Positions 17,251 through 26,299 of a stretch of 64,000 nucleotides of DNA are shown here, one piece after another. The translations under genes were made by a program, and so were the position numbers. The DNA is from Bog-532 sp963824545 (GTDB lineage Bacteria > Actinomycetota > Actinomycetes > Streptosporangiales > Streptosporangiaceae), in NCBI GenBank assembly GCA_963824545.1, contig CAWGPP010000006.1, positions 434,001 through 498,000 of the forward strand, given 5' to 3'. The first letter of the stretch is position 1, and each line of letters starts with the position of its first letter. Under the pieces are notes generated by a model that searched no databases, was not told where the DNA came from, and worked only from the letters and a program-made list of their open reading frames with translations.

Positions 17251-17905
17251 TCAGGCCAGGACGGCCGCGAACCGCCAGTCGAGCACCTGATGCCCCGGGG
17301 CGGAGAAGACCCGGGAACGCAGCTGCACCAGGCCGCCGGTCGGTAGGGACTGAGCCGATTCGACCTCGATGCTGCTGCGCAACGTGTCGCCCTCGCGGAC
17401 CGGGGCCAGGTGGTCGCAGCGATGCCAGCCGGCCACCGTGACCAGGCCCGGCAGGGCGCGAGTGGCCTGGCTGAGCGCGATCCCGATGGTGTGGCCGCCG
17501 TACACGAGGCGGGTGCCGCCGGCCGCGGTCTCGTCGTGGTGGACCGCCGCGACGTTGAGCGTGAGCCGCGCCAATTCGGGTGCGCTGGAGACGACATCGC
17601 CGCCTGCCACGTCGATGACGTCGCCGGGCGCGACGTCGCCGCGGCGCGGCCAGAATCCCTGGCTGGCGAAGCGGTCCAGGCGCCAGCCGTCCAGTAGCGC
17701 GGCCGGGGAGGCCGGCCTGGCCGCCGCGCCCACGGCATCAAGATCGTCGGCGTGGCCGGTGGGCCCGGAGCCGTCCGCAACGGCAGCATCGCGCACCGCC
17801 AGAAGTCCAGCACGGGACGGTCCTCCTGGTCGACGGTGGTAATGCGCAGCGCGGCCAGCCCGGTCGCCGCCCGGCCGGGCCGCGGCCGGTTCTGCCGCAG
17901 GCCGT
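17251..17905 (-). pseudogene. MaoC-like acyl-CoA hydratase, N-terminal half lost
   Basis: The complete C-terminal hot-dog domain is present (LAPGDVI-like VAPGDVIDVAGGDVVSSAPELARLTLN, AVHHDE, YGGHTIGIALSQATRALPGLVTVAGWHRCDHLAPVREGDTL). Upstream, GLAALRITTVDQEDRPVLDFWRCAMLPLR belongs to the same double-domain family but sits in another frame, with the frames changing around 17780-17796. The first hot-dog domain, normally about 150 residues, is missing. A GTG at 17796 could still start a 181-residue single-domain protein. The family hydrates mesaconyl- or enoyl-CoA esters. The gene is adjacent to thiolase. Confidence 0.7.
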
Positions 17906-17967
17906 CCACCCGCGTTGTGGTCGCCCCGCCGCCGGGAAGGCCCAGCCGCCGGTGGCGTCCAGGCCGT

Positions 17968-19173
17968 TCATGGGGCTTCGAACACGGCCGCGACCCCCTG
18001 CCCACCACCTACGCACATCGTCTCCAGCGCGTACCGGCCGCCGCGGCGCCTCAGTTCGTGCAGCATCGTGGTCAGGATCCGCGCGCCGGTTGCCCCGATC
18101 GGGTGCCCGAGCGAGATGCCGGACCCGTTCACGTTCAGCCTGCCGTCCAGCTCCTCCAGCTTCGTGCCCCAGCCCTGCAGCACGGACAGCACCTGCACGG
18201 CGAACGCCTCGTTCAGCTCGATCAGGTCCAGGTCGTCGAAGCCCAGGCCGAGCCGCCCGAACAACTTGGCCACGGCCGGCACCGGGCCGATGCCCATCGT
18301 GGCGGGCTCGCAGCCGACCGCGGTCCACCCCACCAGGTACGCCATCGGCTCCAGGCCCAGCTCGCCCAGCTTGTCCTCGGCCACGACCAGGCAGCCGGCC
18401 GCGGCGTCGTTCTGCTGCGCCGAATTGCCCGCGGTGACCGTGCCGTCCTTCATGATCGGGCGCAGCCTGCCCAGCGATTCCGGGGTCGAGTCGCCGCGGA
18501 CGCCCTCATCGTGGTCGAAGACCGCCGGGTCGCCGCGCCGCTGCGGCACCTCGACCGGGATCACCTCGGCGGCGAACATCCCGTCCGCCCAGGCGGCCGC
18601 GGCGTGCCGCTGGCTGCGCGCCGCATACTCGTCGGCCGCCTCCCGGCCGATGCCGAACTGGCGGGACAGGTTCTCGGCGGTCTCGATCATGCCGCTGATC
18701 GGGCCGAACCGCCATTCCGGCTGGGAGCGCTCGCGGCCCCGGTCCAGCCGGTCGTACAACGCGACGGTGCCGGCCCGGCTGCCCCAGCGGGTGGCGGTGG
18801 AGTAGTACTCGATGTTGCTCATCGACTCGGTGCCACCGGCCAGCACGGCATCCGCCGCACCGGTCCGCACCATCATCGCGGCGGTCGCCACCGCCTGCAG
18901 GCCGCCGCCGCAGCGCCGGTCGATCTGCAGGCCGGGCACCGCGATCGGGAGGCCGGCCTGCAGCGCGGCCCACCGCCCGATGCAGGGCGCCTCGGAGTTG
19001 GCGTAGGACTGCGCCATCACGACGTCCTCGATCCGCTCCGGGTCGATGCCGGACCGCGCCACCACGGCCCGGATCACGGTCGCGGCCAGGTCCTCGGCCG
19101 GCACCGGGCGCAACGTCCCGCCGAACCGGCCCACCGCCGTGCGGACCGGTGCGACGATCGCGGCCCGGCTCAT
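17968..19173 (-). CDS. Acetyl-CoA acetyltransferase (thiolase)
   Basis: At 401 residues it has normal thiolase length. The acylated cysteine is Cys88 in DRRCGGGLQA, the catalytic His357 is in GHPIGATGA, and the second cysteine is Cys387 in CVGGGQG; NEAFA is also present. It catalyses thiolytic cleavage of 3-ketoacyl-CoA or the reverse condensation in the cytoplasm. Its ATG overlaps the CoA-transferase stop (ATGA), so the two are co-translated. Context suggests degradation of short or branched acyl-CoAs. Confidence 0.92.
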   Translation of the reverse strand: MSRAAIVAPVRTAVGRFGGTLRPVPAEDLAATVIRAVVARSGIDPERIEDVVMAQSYANSEAPCIGRWAALQAGLPIAVPGLQIDRRCGGGLQAVATAAMMVRTGAADAVLAGGTESMSNIEYYSTATRWGSRAGTVALYDRLDRGRERSQPEWRFGPISGMIETAENLSRQFGIGREAADEYAARSQRHAAAAWADGMFAAEVIPVEVPQRRGDPAVFDHDEGVRGDSTPESLGRLRPIMKDGTVTAGNSAQQNDAAAGCLVVAEDKLGELGLEPMAYLVGWTAVGCEPATMGIGPVPAVAKLFGRLGLGFDDLDLIELNEAFAVQVLSVLQGWGTKLEELDGRLNVNGSGISLGHPIGATGARILTTMLHELRRRGGRYALETMCVGGGQGVAAVFEAP

Positions 19174-20450
19174 GCGCGTGCTCCGTTCAGCAAGTCCGCC
19201 TCCAGTTCCGCGGCCAGGGCGGCGCGGTGGTCGGGATGGGCGACGGCGAGCATTCGCTCATACCGAACGGTAACCGGCGCGCCGCGCAGGTCCGCTACCC
19301 CGTATTCGGTGACGATCACCCCGGCGTCGGCGCGCGGGGTGCTGACCGGCCCGTTCAGGTGCACGACGATCCGGCTGGCCGGGCCGGCGGTGGACGGCAG
19401 CGCGATGATGGGGACGCCGCCGGGCGACCGGGCCGCGCCGCGCAGGAAGTCGCTGGCCCCGCCGACCGAGCCCACGTACCTGCCCCCCGCGACCTCCGCG
19501 TTGACCTGCCCGGACAGGTCGACCTCGCACGCGGAGTTGATCGCCGCCAGCCGCCACTGCGCGGCCAGCACGGCCGGATCGTGAGTGTAGCCGGTGCCGC
19601 GCAGCCGGATCGCCGGGTGGCAATGCGCGAACCGGAACAGCGCGGCTGACCCGCCCAGGAACCCGCCCACGGCCACGCCCGGGTCCACGGTCTTCCGCGC
19701 CCCGGTGGCCACGCCGGCCTGAATCAGGCGCATCGCCGCGTCGTTCAGCAGGCCGGAGTGGATGCCCAGATCCCGGTGCCCGGCCAGGGCGTCCAGGCAC
19801 GCCTCGGGCAGCGCGCCGATGCCGAACTGCACGGTGGCCCCGTCCTCGACCAGCCCGGCGACCCGCGCGGCCACGGCCGCCGCGGCGGCCGACGCCGGCC
19901 CGGCCGGCAGTTCGGCGGCCGGCCGGGAGGTGGCGACGCACGCGGTCCAGTCCGCCGCGGACAGTGTGCGCGCGCCGAACGTGTACGGGACCTGATCGTT
20001 GACCTCGGCGATCACGACCCGCGCGGTGTCCAGCGCGGCGGAGAAGTAGTCGTCGGCCAGGCCGAGGCTGTGCCGCCCGTGCTCGTCGGGCGCGGACACC
20101 TGGACGAACACCGCGTCGGCGGCCAGGCGGCCGCCCGCGAGCAGGCCCGGCAGCGCCGCGTAGTGCACCGGGACGATCGCCAGCCGCCCCGCCTCGTGCA
20201 GCCGCTGGTTGCTGCCCGTGCCGCAGTAGGACTCGATGGCCAGCGCGTCGGTGTGCTCCGGGCGGATCGCGCCGGCCGCCGGGAGCCCCACGAAGCAGGT
20301 GATGCCGCCCAGTCGGTGCCGCTGCTCCACCAGCAGCGCGGTGAGAGTCTGCGGCTCGGCGCACCCCTGGCCCCACACCACCCGGTCCCCGGGGCGCAGG
20401 TAACGGGCCAGGTCCAGGGATTCAGTCTGCCGGGCGGGTTCGTCGCTCAT
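19170..20450 (-). CDS. Acetyl-CoA hydrolase / CoA-transferase family protein
   Basis: ATG 20450 follows GGGGAG at good spacing; a GTG at 20456 is too close. The 426-residue protein has two NagB/RpiA-type halves. FGIGALPEACLDALAGHRDLGIHSGLLNDAAMRL matches the 4-hydroxybutyrate/acetate CoA-transferase group, and EVDLSGQVNAEVAGGRYVGSVGGASDFLRGA carries its typical second-half motif. It moves CoA between acids or hydrolyses acyl-CoA. It is coupled to thiolase and lies downstream of the acyl-CoA dehydrogenase. Confidence 0.88.
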   Translation of the reverse strand: MSDEPARQTESLDLARYLRPGDRVVWGQGCAEPQTLTALLVEQRHRLGGITCFVGLPAAGAIRPEHTDALAIESYCGTGSNQRLHEAGRLAIVPVHYAALPGLLAGGRLAADAVFVQVSAPDEHGRHSLGLADDYFSAALDTARVVIAEVNDQVPYTFGARTLSAADWTACVATSRPAAELPAGPASAAAAAVAARVAGLVEDGATVQFGIGALPEACLDALAGHRDLGIHSGLLNDAAMRLIQAGVATGARKTVDPGVAVGGFLGGSAALFRFAHCHPAIRLRGTGYTHDPAVLAAQWRLAAINSACEVDLSGQVNAEVAGGRYVGSVGGASDFLRGAARSPGGVPIIALPSTAGPASRIVVHLNGPVSTPRADAGVIVTEYGVADLRGAPVTVRYERMLAVAHPDHRAALAAELEADLLNGARA

Positions 20451-20585
20451 CGTCACGCTCCCCGGATTTTCGAATCCACGCTAAATTATCCTGAACAGGG
20501 ACGTCAACGCGGACCGGCCCCGGCGAGGTGGTCCGCAGGAGATCGAGAACGCGGTTCGCCGCGCGCAGCGCGGCACCGGGTCACC

Positions 20586-21776
20586 CTACCGGGACGGGCG
20601 CTTCGGCCCCGCGCTGCTGCCCGGGCCACCCACACCGCCCCGGCTGATCAGCTGCGAGACGATGACGTTGCGCTGGATCTCGTTGGTGCCCTCGCCGACG
20701 ATCATCAGCGGCGCGTCCCGGAAGTACCGCTCGACGTCGAACTCGGTCGAGTACCCGTAACCGCCGTGGATCCGGACCGCGTTCAGCGCGATCTGCATCG
20801 CGGTCTCCGACGCGAACAGCTTGGCCATGCCGGCCTCCAGGTCGCAGCGCTCGCCCGCGTCGAAACGTTCCGCCGCGTACCGCACCAGCTGCCGCGCCGC
20901 CGTGAGCTGGGTGGCCATGTCGGCCAGGTAGTTCCCGATCGACTGATGCTGCCAGATCGGCTTGCCGAACGCCTCCCGCTGCTGCGCGTACGCCAGCGAG
21001 TCCTCGAACGCGGCCGCGGCCACGCCCAGGGCGCGCGCGGCGACCTGGATGCGCCCGGTCTCCAGGCCCTTCATCATCTGCGCGAACCCGGCCCCCTCGG
21101 CCCCGCCCAGGATCGCGTCCCGTGGCGCGCGGTAACCGGCGAAGACCAGCTCGCACGTTTCCACGCCCTTGTACCCGAGCTTGCCGAGGTCCCGCGACAC
21201 GGTGAGGCCCTCGCCCGGCTCGGCGAGCAGGATGCTGATGCCGGTGTGCCGGGGCCGCGCGGCCGGATCGGTCTTGCACAGCAGCGCGATCAGCCCGGAC
21301 CGCCGGGCGTTCGTGATCCACATCTTGGACCCGCTGACCGTGTACGACCCGCCGTCCAGGGTCGCGGTCGTGGCCATGGCCTGCAGGTCCGAGCCGCCGC
21401 CGGGTTCGGTGAGCGCCATTGTCGCGCGCAGCTCGCCGGTGGCCATCCGGGGCAGGTAACGCCGTTTCTGCTCCCCGGTGCCGAACATGACAAGCAGCTT
21501 GGCCACGACCGTGTGGCCGCCCATCGCCCCGGCCAGGCTCATCCAGCCGCGCGCCAGCTCCTCGGTGATCATCGCGTAGCACGGCATGGACACCTGCACG
21601 TCCCCGTACGGCTCCGGGATGGCCAGGCCGAAGATGCCCAGCTCCTTCATCTGGTCGATGAGCGGGCCCGGGTACTCGCCCGCATGCTCCAGGTCGCGGA
21701 CGACCGGGCGCACCTCGCGGTCGACGAACTCCCGGACGACCTGGACGATGTCCTGCTCGTCCTGCGACAGGGTCAC
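20586..21776 (-). CDS. Acyl-CoA dehydrogenase
   Basis: The 396-residue flavoprotein has family segments YAMITEELARGWMSLAGAM, ALTEPGGGSDLQAM, KMWITNARRSGLIALLCKT, QQREAFGKPIWQHQSI and IHGGYGYSTEFDVERYFRDA. The catalytic base is Glu362 in VGEGTNEIQRN. It introduces the alpha-beta double bond into acyl-CoA. Start GTG 21776 overlaps the stop of a 12-codon open frame (21773-21811) that has its own GGAGG-type site, so translation is probably coupled from that leader. It is the first gene of the same-strand acyl-CoA group. Confidence 0.92.
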   Translation of the reverse strand: MTLSQDEQDIVQVVREFVDREVRPVVRDLEHAGEYPGPLIDQMKELGIFGLAIPEPYGDVQVSMPCYAMITEELARGWMSLAGAMGGHTVVAKLLVMFGTGEQKRRYLPRMATGELRATMALTEPGGGSDLQAMATTATLDGGSYTVSGSKMWITNARRSGLIALLCKTDPAARPRHTGISILLAEPGEGLTVSRDLGKLGYKGVETCELVFAGYRAPRDAILGGAEGAGFAQMMKGLETGRIQVAARALGVAAAAFEDSLAYAQQREAFGKPIWQHQSIGNYLADMATQLTAARQLVRYAAERFDAGERCDLEAGMAKLFASETAMQIALNAVRIHGGYGYSTEFDVERYFRDAPLMIVGEGTNEIQRNVIVSQLISRGGVGGPGSSAGPKRPSR

Positions 21777-21811
21777 TGCTGCCCGGGCGAGGCCAGCACG
21801 ATGTCATCCAT
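21773..21811 (-). CDS. 12-codon leader ORF coupled to acyl-CoA dehydrogenase
   Basis: ATG 21811 is preceded by GGAGGCGTGCCG and encodes MDDIVLASPGQQ. Its TGA overlaps the acyl-CoA dehydrogenase GTG (GTGA). The dehydrogenase GTG has no clear ribosome site of its own, which supports coupling. It may also be the tail of a lost upstream gene. Confidence 0.35.
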   Translation of the reverse strand: MDDIVLASPGQQ

Positions 21812-21949
21812 CGGCACGCCTCCGGCCGGGAAATCTTCTAATCACCGTTAAATATAACACGTAGCGGCCCAGCCGACGGGGCCACCGCCCGTCCGCCGGG
21901 CGCGCCGGGCGCCGGGGACACCTGGCGTACCCTGCGAGCGGGAGGCGAG

Positions 21950-22573
21950 ATGCCGGAACGGAACCGGGTCACCCCGATGGGCGACATCGTGGCCATCCCG
22001 CTGCGCGGCGCGTGGACCGGCAACCGCGGGATCATCCACGCGGGCCACCAGATCGTCCGCTTCCACGCGAGCGACCTGTGGATCACCTGCGCGCTGCAGT
22101 TCCGCGGCCGCTGGCGCGAGCAGTGGCTGCCGCGCCGCTGGACGCACCTGTACTTCCACGACGAGGCGGTCTCGTTCGCGGCCGGCCACCGGCCGTGCGC
22201 CGAGTGCCGTCGCGGCAGTTACCGCGCCTACCAGGCCGCCTGGGCCCAGGGACTCGGCACCGGCCTGCCGTCCGCGGCGGCGATGAATCACCGCCTGCAC
22301 GCGGAGCGGATCGTACGCGGCACCCACCGGCGGCGGCTGCACGCCGTGTCCTGGGCCAGCCTGCCCGACGGCGCGTTCGTCCTGGTCGGTCCGCCCGGCC
22401 CGCCCGGCCCGGCCGTGGTTATCGGGGATCAGCTGGTCGGCTGGACATACCAGGGATACGGCGCCCGTCAGCCCCGGCCCCGGCGCGGTGACGCCTGCGC
22501 CATCACCCCGCCGGCCAGCCTCGCCGCGTTGCGGGCCGGCTACCCCGTGCAGATCGACGCCGCCGTGCGGTGA
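21950..22573 (+). CDS. Conserved protein with HRPCAECRR metal-site motif
   Basis: The start ATG at 21950 has a GGGAGGCGAG site directly upstream. The 207-residue protein is soluble. It shows IPLRGAWTGNRGIIH, WITCALQFRGRWREQWLPRRWTHLYFHDEAVSFAAGHRPCAECRRGSYRAYQAAWA and a basic C-terminus. The Cys-x-x-Cys with an upstream His resembles a small metal site such as those in Ada/treble-clef proteins. Homologues are widespread but I know no assigned function. It is divergent from the acyl-CoA genes. Confidence 0.7.
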   Translation: MPERNRVTPMGDIVAIPLRGAWTGNRGIIHAGHQIVRFHASDLWITCALQFRGRWREQWLPRRWTHLYFHDEAVSFAAGHRPCAECRRGSYRAYQAAWAQGLGTGLPSAAAMNHRLHAERIVRGTHRRRLHAVSWASLPDGAFVLVGPPGPPGPAVVIGDQLVGWTYQGYGARQPRPRRGDACAITPPASLAALRAGYPVQIDAAVR

Positions 22574-22599
22574 GCCGCGGCGCGGAGCGTGCGGGCCGG

Positions 22600-23136
22600 T
22601 TACCTTAAGGGTTCCCCGGCCTCGGACGCTGGCCACCACCGGGCGGCCGGCTCCCCATCGGGGAGCGGTTCGGGCACCGGGTCGGCGATGGCGTCCGCGA
22701 CGCTTTCCGTCAGCGAGCGGATCGTCGCCGTCGCGATCCGGCCCATGAGGACGCGGTCCAGGGCCACCCCGGTCCGGCCGAGGGGCGGCCGGTAGGAGCC
22801 GTCCAGCCGCAGCCGCGTCCGCTCGTCGCCGTCACCGGTCAGGGTCAGGTCCGCATCCAGCACCGGGAACAGCTCGCCGGCCGGGCCCGCCGCCTCCCAC
22901 CGCACCGCCACCGTCAGCGAGCCGTTCCGGGTAATGGGATCGGCGAAGCGCACGCGCACCAGCTTCGACAGCCCCCGGATCCCGCCGAACGGCCCGACCC
23001 GCAGCCCCATGTCCAGGCCGCCCTCGTACGCCGCCTCGGACGCGCTGTTGAGCGCGCCGTGGTTGACGAAATGAGCCAGCCGCCCGGCCGCCACTTCGAA
23101 CCGTGCGGCCGCGGTGACCTCATGGAGGGCGAACAC
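22600..23136 (-). CDS. SRPBCC-like (START fold) protein of unknown role
   Basis: The 178-residue product from GTG 23136 begins FALHEVTAAARFEVAAGRLA. It has the alternating strands and the long C-terminal helix (ALDRVLMGRIATATIRSLTESVADAI) of SRPBCC/START-like ligand-binding proteins. No signal peptide or catalytic motif can be seen. It is a single-gene unit between a plus-strand conserved protein and a hairpin terminator. The fold assignment is tentative. Confidence 0.6.
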   Translation of the reverse strand: MFALHEVTAAARFEVAAGRLAHFVNHGALNSASEAAYEGGLDMGLRVGPFGGIRGLSKLVRVRFADPITRNGSLTVAVRWEAAGPAGELFPVLDADLTLTGDGDERTRLRLDGSYRPPLGRTGVALDRVLMGRIATATIRSLTESVADAIADPVPEPLPDGEPAARWWPASEAGEPLR

Positions 23137-23301
23137 GTGCCAACCATGCCCTCTCGGCCGACTGATAACTCAGGGACGAACGTCCTGCCCACTACCGACA
23201 AAAGCCCATCGGGCCATACGCGGGCCCGAATTGCCGTCACGCGCCACGCTGCCACCACCAGTCATACCGCGCCACTCTCAGCGAGTCCAGCGGGCGCCCA
23301 T

Positions 23302-23338
23302 GGGGGCGGGAGCCGTCCCCTCCGCGGCTCCCGCCCCC
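23302..23338 (-). terminator. Hairpin downstream of the CHAT gene; rest of 23137-23490 empty
   Basis: GGGGGCGGGAGCCG (23302-23315) pairs perfectly with CGGCTCCCGCCCCC (23325-23338) over a 9-base loop. It lies 150 bp past the CHAT stop and before the next minus-strand gene. No gene is visible in the surrounding 350 bp. Confidence 0.65.
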
Positions 23339-23490
23339 CGGTCCTGCCCTGGGGCCCTCAGGTCAGCCCGGGATGCCCCCGCATCCGGGCGGTTGCGTGC
23401 CCTTGCCCAAGGAGGAGTGCCCGCGCGGCGAACTGATACAGGCAAACCGGCCGATTTCGGGCCTGACGCCGCCTGCGCCGCCTGCGCCGC

Positions 23491-26169
23491 CTACGCCGCC
23501 GGGGCCTCGCTGGTGCCGATGCTCACGAAACCGGCCGCCGCGGCCATCGCGGCCGGCTGGCCGGCGCCCAGCTGCTGCTGCGCTCCGGCCAGGGCGGACA
23601 TCGGGGGCTGGCCGTCGGCCAGGCGCCGGTGGAACGCGATCATCAGGGGCACCGTCTCGGCGTCCGGTACGGGGACGACCGAGGCGACGACGTGCCGCGC
23701 CCCGAGGGCCAGGAACGTGGCGGACAGGCCCATGATCTCGTCGCCGGCCCGGACGGCCGACCGGCCGACGTCGCAGGCGGAGAGCACGACCACCTGCGGG
23801 GCCTGACTGATCCGCTCGACGTCGTAGACGGTCAGCGGGCCGTCGGCGAACGTCAGCGAGGTGAACAGCGGGTTGTTCGGGTGAATGCGCCCGTGCGCCG
23901 CCAGGTGCGCGAGGCTGGCTCCGTTCAGGCGGGCGGTCACCGCGTCCACGGTCGCGGCCGGCCCGGTCAGCGCCGTCACCCGGTGCAGCGCCGAGACCGC
24001 CCGCGCCTCCGCGTCGGCTCCGGGCAGCCCGGGCCCGGCCGCGACCAGGACCGGGCCGTTGCCGGGGCGGCCCTGATCCGGCCGGCCGCCGCTCCACAAG
24101 GCGGCCGAGGGCGTGACGGTGACGGGCCGCCCGTGGCAGGACGGCAGGATCGACCAGGGCAGCGACTGCAGCGCGCCGGTGGGCACCACCACCAGCGGCC
24201 GGTCGGCGGTCTCCCTGGCCACCGGGCGCAGCAGCAGGTCATCGAGCCGTTCCGCGGCGTCGGCGAGCAGCACCCGCGCCGCGTCCTTGCTGGCCTCGCT
24301 GGGCTGGTGACGGGCCAGCCGGTGCAGCGCGAACCGAACCCGGTCGATCAGATCGGCGGCCCGCGCCGCCGGGCCGAGCGGGCAGAGCCGGATCCGGCCG
24401 CCCGCCACGGTCACCGCGTACAGCGTGCCGTCCAGCTCAACGAACTCCAGCAGCGCGGCCTCGCGGAGGGCGCCGCGGAGCATGGGCACCAGCCGGGCCC
24501 GGGACCGCGCGTTTGCCTGGCCGGCGGGCAGCCGGCGGTGGTAGTCGCGGATCCGCCGCTCCAGCTCCAGCTGACGCCGGGCCAGGGTGGCGGTGTTGCC
24601 GCCCGATCCGCGCAGCCGGAAGATCTCGCTCACGGTGGCCCGCAGGTCCGACAGCGCGGCGGCGAGCACGGGGTCGCTGGGCGGCCGGACCGGCCGGAGC
24701 GTCAGGTGGCTGGCCCGGCCCTGCTCGGCCCATTCCAGCACCCGGGCCGGCTGGCCGCTGTCGAACGCCATCCGGAGCCCGAACGTGGCCACCTCGGCCC
24801 GGTGACCGGACGCGTGCGCGCGCAGGTCGGTGGCGCCCAGGCCGTCCCGGTGCTCGTCGGTCACGCGTAGCGCGGTGCGGACGGCGGCCCGCGCGCCGCT
24901 GCCGTCACCGTCGATCCACCGCCGCCGCGCCTCGGCGTGCCAGGCCTGGGCCCGCTGCACCGCGGTACCGCGGCCGCGCCACCGGGCGGCCAGCTCGAAC
25001 TGCGCGCGGGCCCGGCTGGTCCAGCCCCGCTGAGCGGCCAGCCGGCCGGCCAGCAGCCGGGCCGACAGCGCCGACGACGCCCAGCCCGCGCCGGCCAGGT
25101 CGTCAGCGGCCCGCTCCAGTGACCGCACGCTGACGGTGGACCGGCGGTCCGTGCCCGCACCGGTGGCCAGCCGGGCCCGGAGCACCGTGAAACGGGCCAG
25201 CGCCGCCCAGCGCAGCCGGCCCTGCTGGCCGAACTCCCGCACCGCGGCGAGCGCCTGGCTGAGCCCGCGCCCGGCCTCCCCGTCCAGGATGGCCGCCTGT
25301 GCGAGCAGCAGCCGCGCCTCCGGCAGCACGATGTGCCGGTGCTGCTCCTCGAATTCACCCACGGCTTCCGCGGCCGCCTGCAGCGCCTCGGGCAGCAGCC
25401 GCACCGACAGCAGGAGCTCGGACCGGTCGGCCAGCAGCTCGCCGACCGGTGCGCCGTGCGCGCGCAGCCGCTCCTCGGCGAGGTCCAGGTAATGCAGGGC
25501 GGCCGGCACGTCGCCGCGCAGCCCGCTGATCCAGCCGAGGTTCTGGTGCACGAACCCGAGCGACAGGTCCAGCTCGAACTTCGCGCACAGGTCGGCCGCC
25601 TCGTACAGGTCGTTCTCGGCCGCGGTGAACTCCTGCCGGTAGCCGTACAGCACCGCCCGGCTGTACAGCACCCGCTGGACCCACACGTGATCATCGGCCC
25701 GCCGTAGCACGGTCAGCGCGGCCTGGTAGTCAGGGAGCGCTTCGTCGAGCCGGCCGAGCTGGTTGAGGATCGCGGCGCGCTGCGCCTGAGCCCGGGCCCT
25801 GGCCACGCCGGTCAGGGACGCCAGCGCCGCCTCGATCTCCCGGAGCGCCCGCCGTCCGTGCCCGCGAACGTTTAAAGCGAAAGCCAGCCTCAGCTGGGCC
25901 TCGGCGGCCAGCTCCGCCGAGCCTGCCTGCCGCCCCAGCCGCATCGCCGCGCGCAGGTGCCGCAGCGCCGCGTCCGGATCCTCCAGCTGCAGGGCGGCCA
26001 CACCCAGGGCCCGCTCGGCGATCGACAGCGCCGCCAGATCGTGCTCCTGCCGCGCCTGGCGGGCGATCTGCCCGGACCGGGCCGCGGACTCGGCCGGACG
26101 TGCCTCCGCGAGCCGGAGCGCTTCACGCGCCTGCTCCGCCAGCTCCGTTCCGACCGCCCCCACTGCCAC
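23491..26169 (-). CDS. TPR-CHAT caspase-like protease
   Basis: This 892-residue soluble protein has residues about 1-560 made of helical TPR-like repeats (for example AALSIAERALGVAALQLEDPDAALRHLRAAM, LNQLGRLDEALPDYQAALTVLRR, VHQNLGWISGLRGDVPAALHYLDLAEERL). The C-terminal CHAT domain spans about 590-885 with RPLVVVPTGALQSLPWSILP, catalytic His759 in AHLAAHGRIHPNNPLF and Cys799 in VVLSACDVGRS. CHAT proteins are caspase/gingipain-clan cysteine proteases; the TPR part is expected to sense a partner and gate the protease. It is divergent from a subtilase gene 131 bp away. TACAAT about 5 bp upstream of GTG suggests a leaderless mRNA. Confidence 0.92.
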   Translation of the reverse strand: MAVGAVGTELAEQAREALRLAEARPAESAARSGQIARQARQEHDLAALSIAERALGVAALQLEDPDAALRHLRAAMRLGRQAGSAELAAEAQLRLAFALNVRGHGRRALREIEAALASLTGVARARAQAQRAAILNQLGRLDEALPDYQAALTVLRRADDHVWVQRVLYSRAVLYGYRQEFTAAENDLYEAADLCAKFELDLSLGFVHQNLGWISGLRGDVPAALHYLDLAEERLRAHGAPVGELLADRSELLLSVRLLPEALQAAAEAVGEFEEQHRHIVLPEARLLLAQAAILDGEAGRGLSQALAAVREFGQQGRLRWAALARFTVLRARLATGAGTDRRSTVSVRSLERAADDLAGAGWASSALSARLLAGRLAAQRGWTSRARAQFELAARWRGRGTAVQRAQAWHAEARRRWIDGDGSGARAAVRTALRVTDEHRDGLGATDLRAHASGHRAEVATFGLRMAFDSGQPARVLEWAEQGRASHLTLRPVRPPSDPVLAAALSDLRATVSEIFRLRGSGGNTATLARRQLELERRIRDYHRRLPAGQANARSRARLVPMLRGALREAALLEFVELDGTLYAVTVAGGRIRLCPLGPAARAADLIDRVRFALHRLARHQPSEASKDAARVLLADAAERLDDLLLRPVARETADRPLVVVPTGALQSLPWSILPSCHGRPVTVTPSAALWSGGRPDQGRPGNGPVLVAAGPGLPGADAEARAVSALHRVTALTGPAATVDAVTARLNGASLAHLAAHGRIHPNNPLFTSLTFADGPLTVYDVERISQAPQVVVLSACDVGRSAVRAGDEIMGLSATFLALGARHVVASVVPVPDAETVPLMIAFHRRLADGQPPMSALAGAQQQLGAGQPAAMAAAAGFVSIGTSEAPAA

Positions 26170-26299
26170 ATGCGATTGTAGGCACGATCATGCCGGCCAG
26201 CGTCAAGGATTTCTCCTGCTGCCGGTGTATCACCGGGGCGCAAACCCGCTCCGGAGTGCAGAAGAGGTGCCATCGCTGACCGAACGACGCGGAGGAACA
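26170..26299. promoter_or_regulatory. Divergent promoter region of CHAT and subtilase genes
   Basis: On the minus strand, TACAAT (26180-26175) lies just before the CHAT GTG, with TTGACG (26206-26201) 20 bp further upstream; the spacing is long for a sigma-70 pair. CCGGTG-TAT-CACCGG (26222-26236) is a perfect 6-bp inverted repeat midway between the two genes and could be a common operator. The subtilase start is preceded by GGAGG. Confidence 0.45.
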
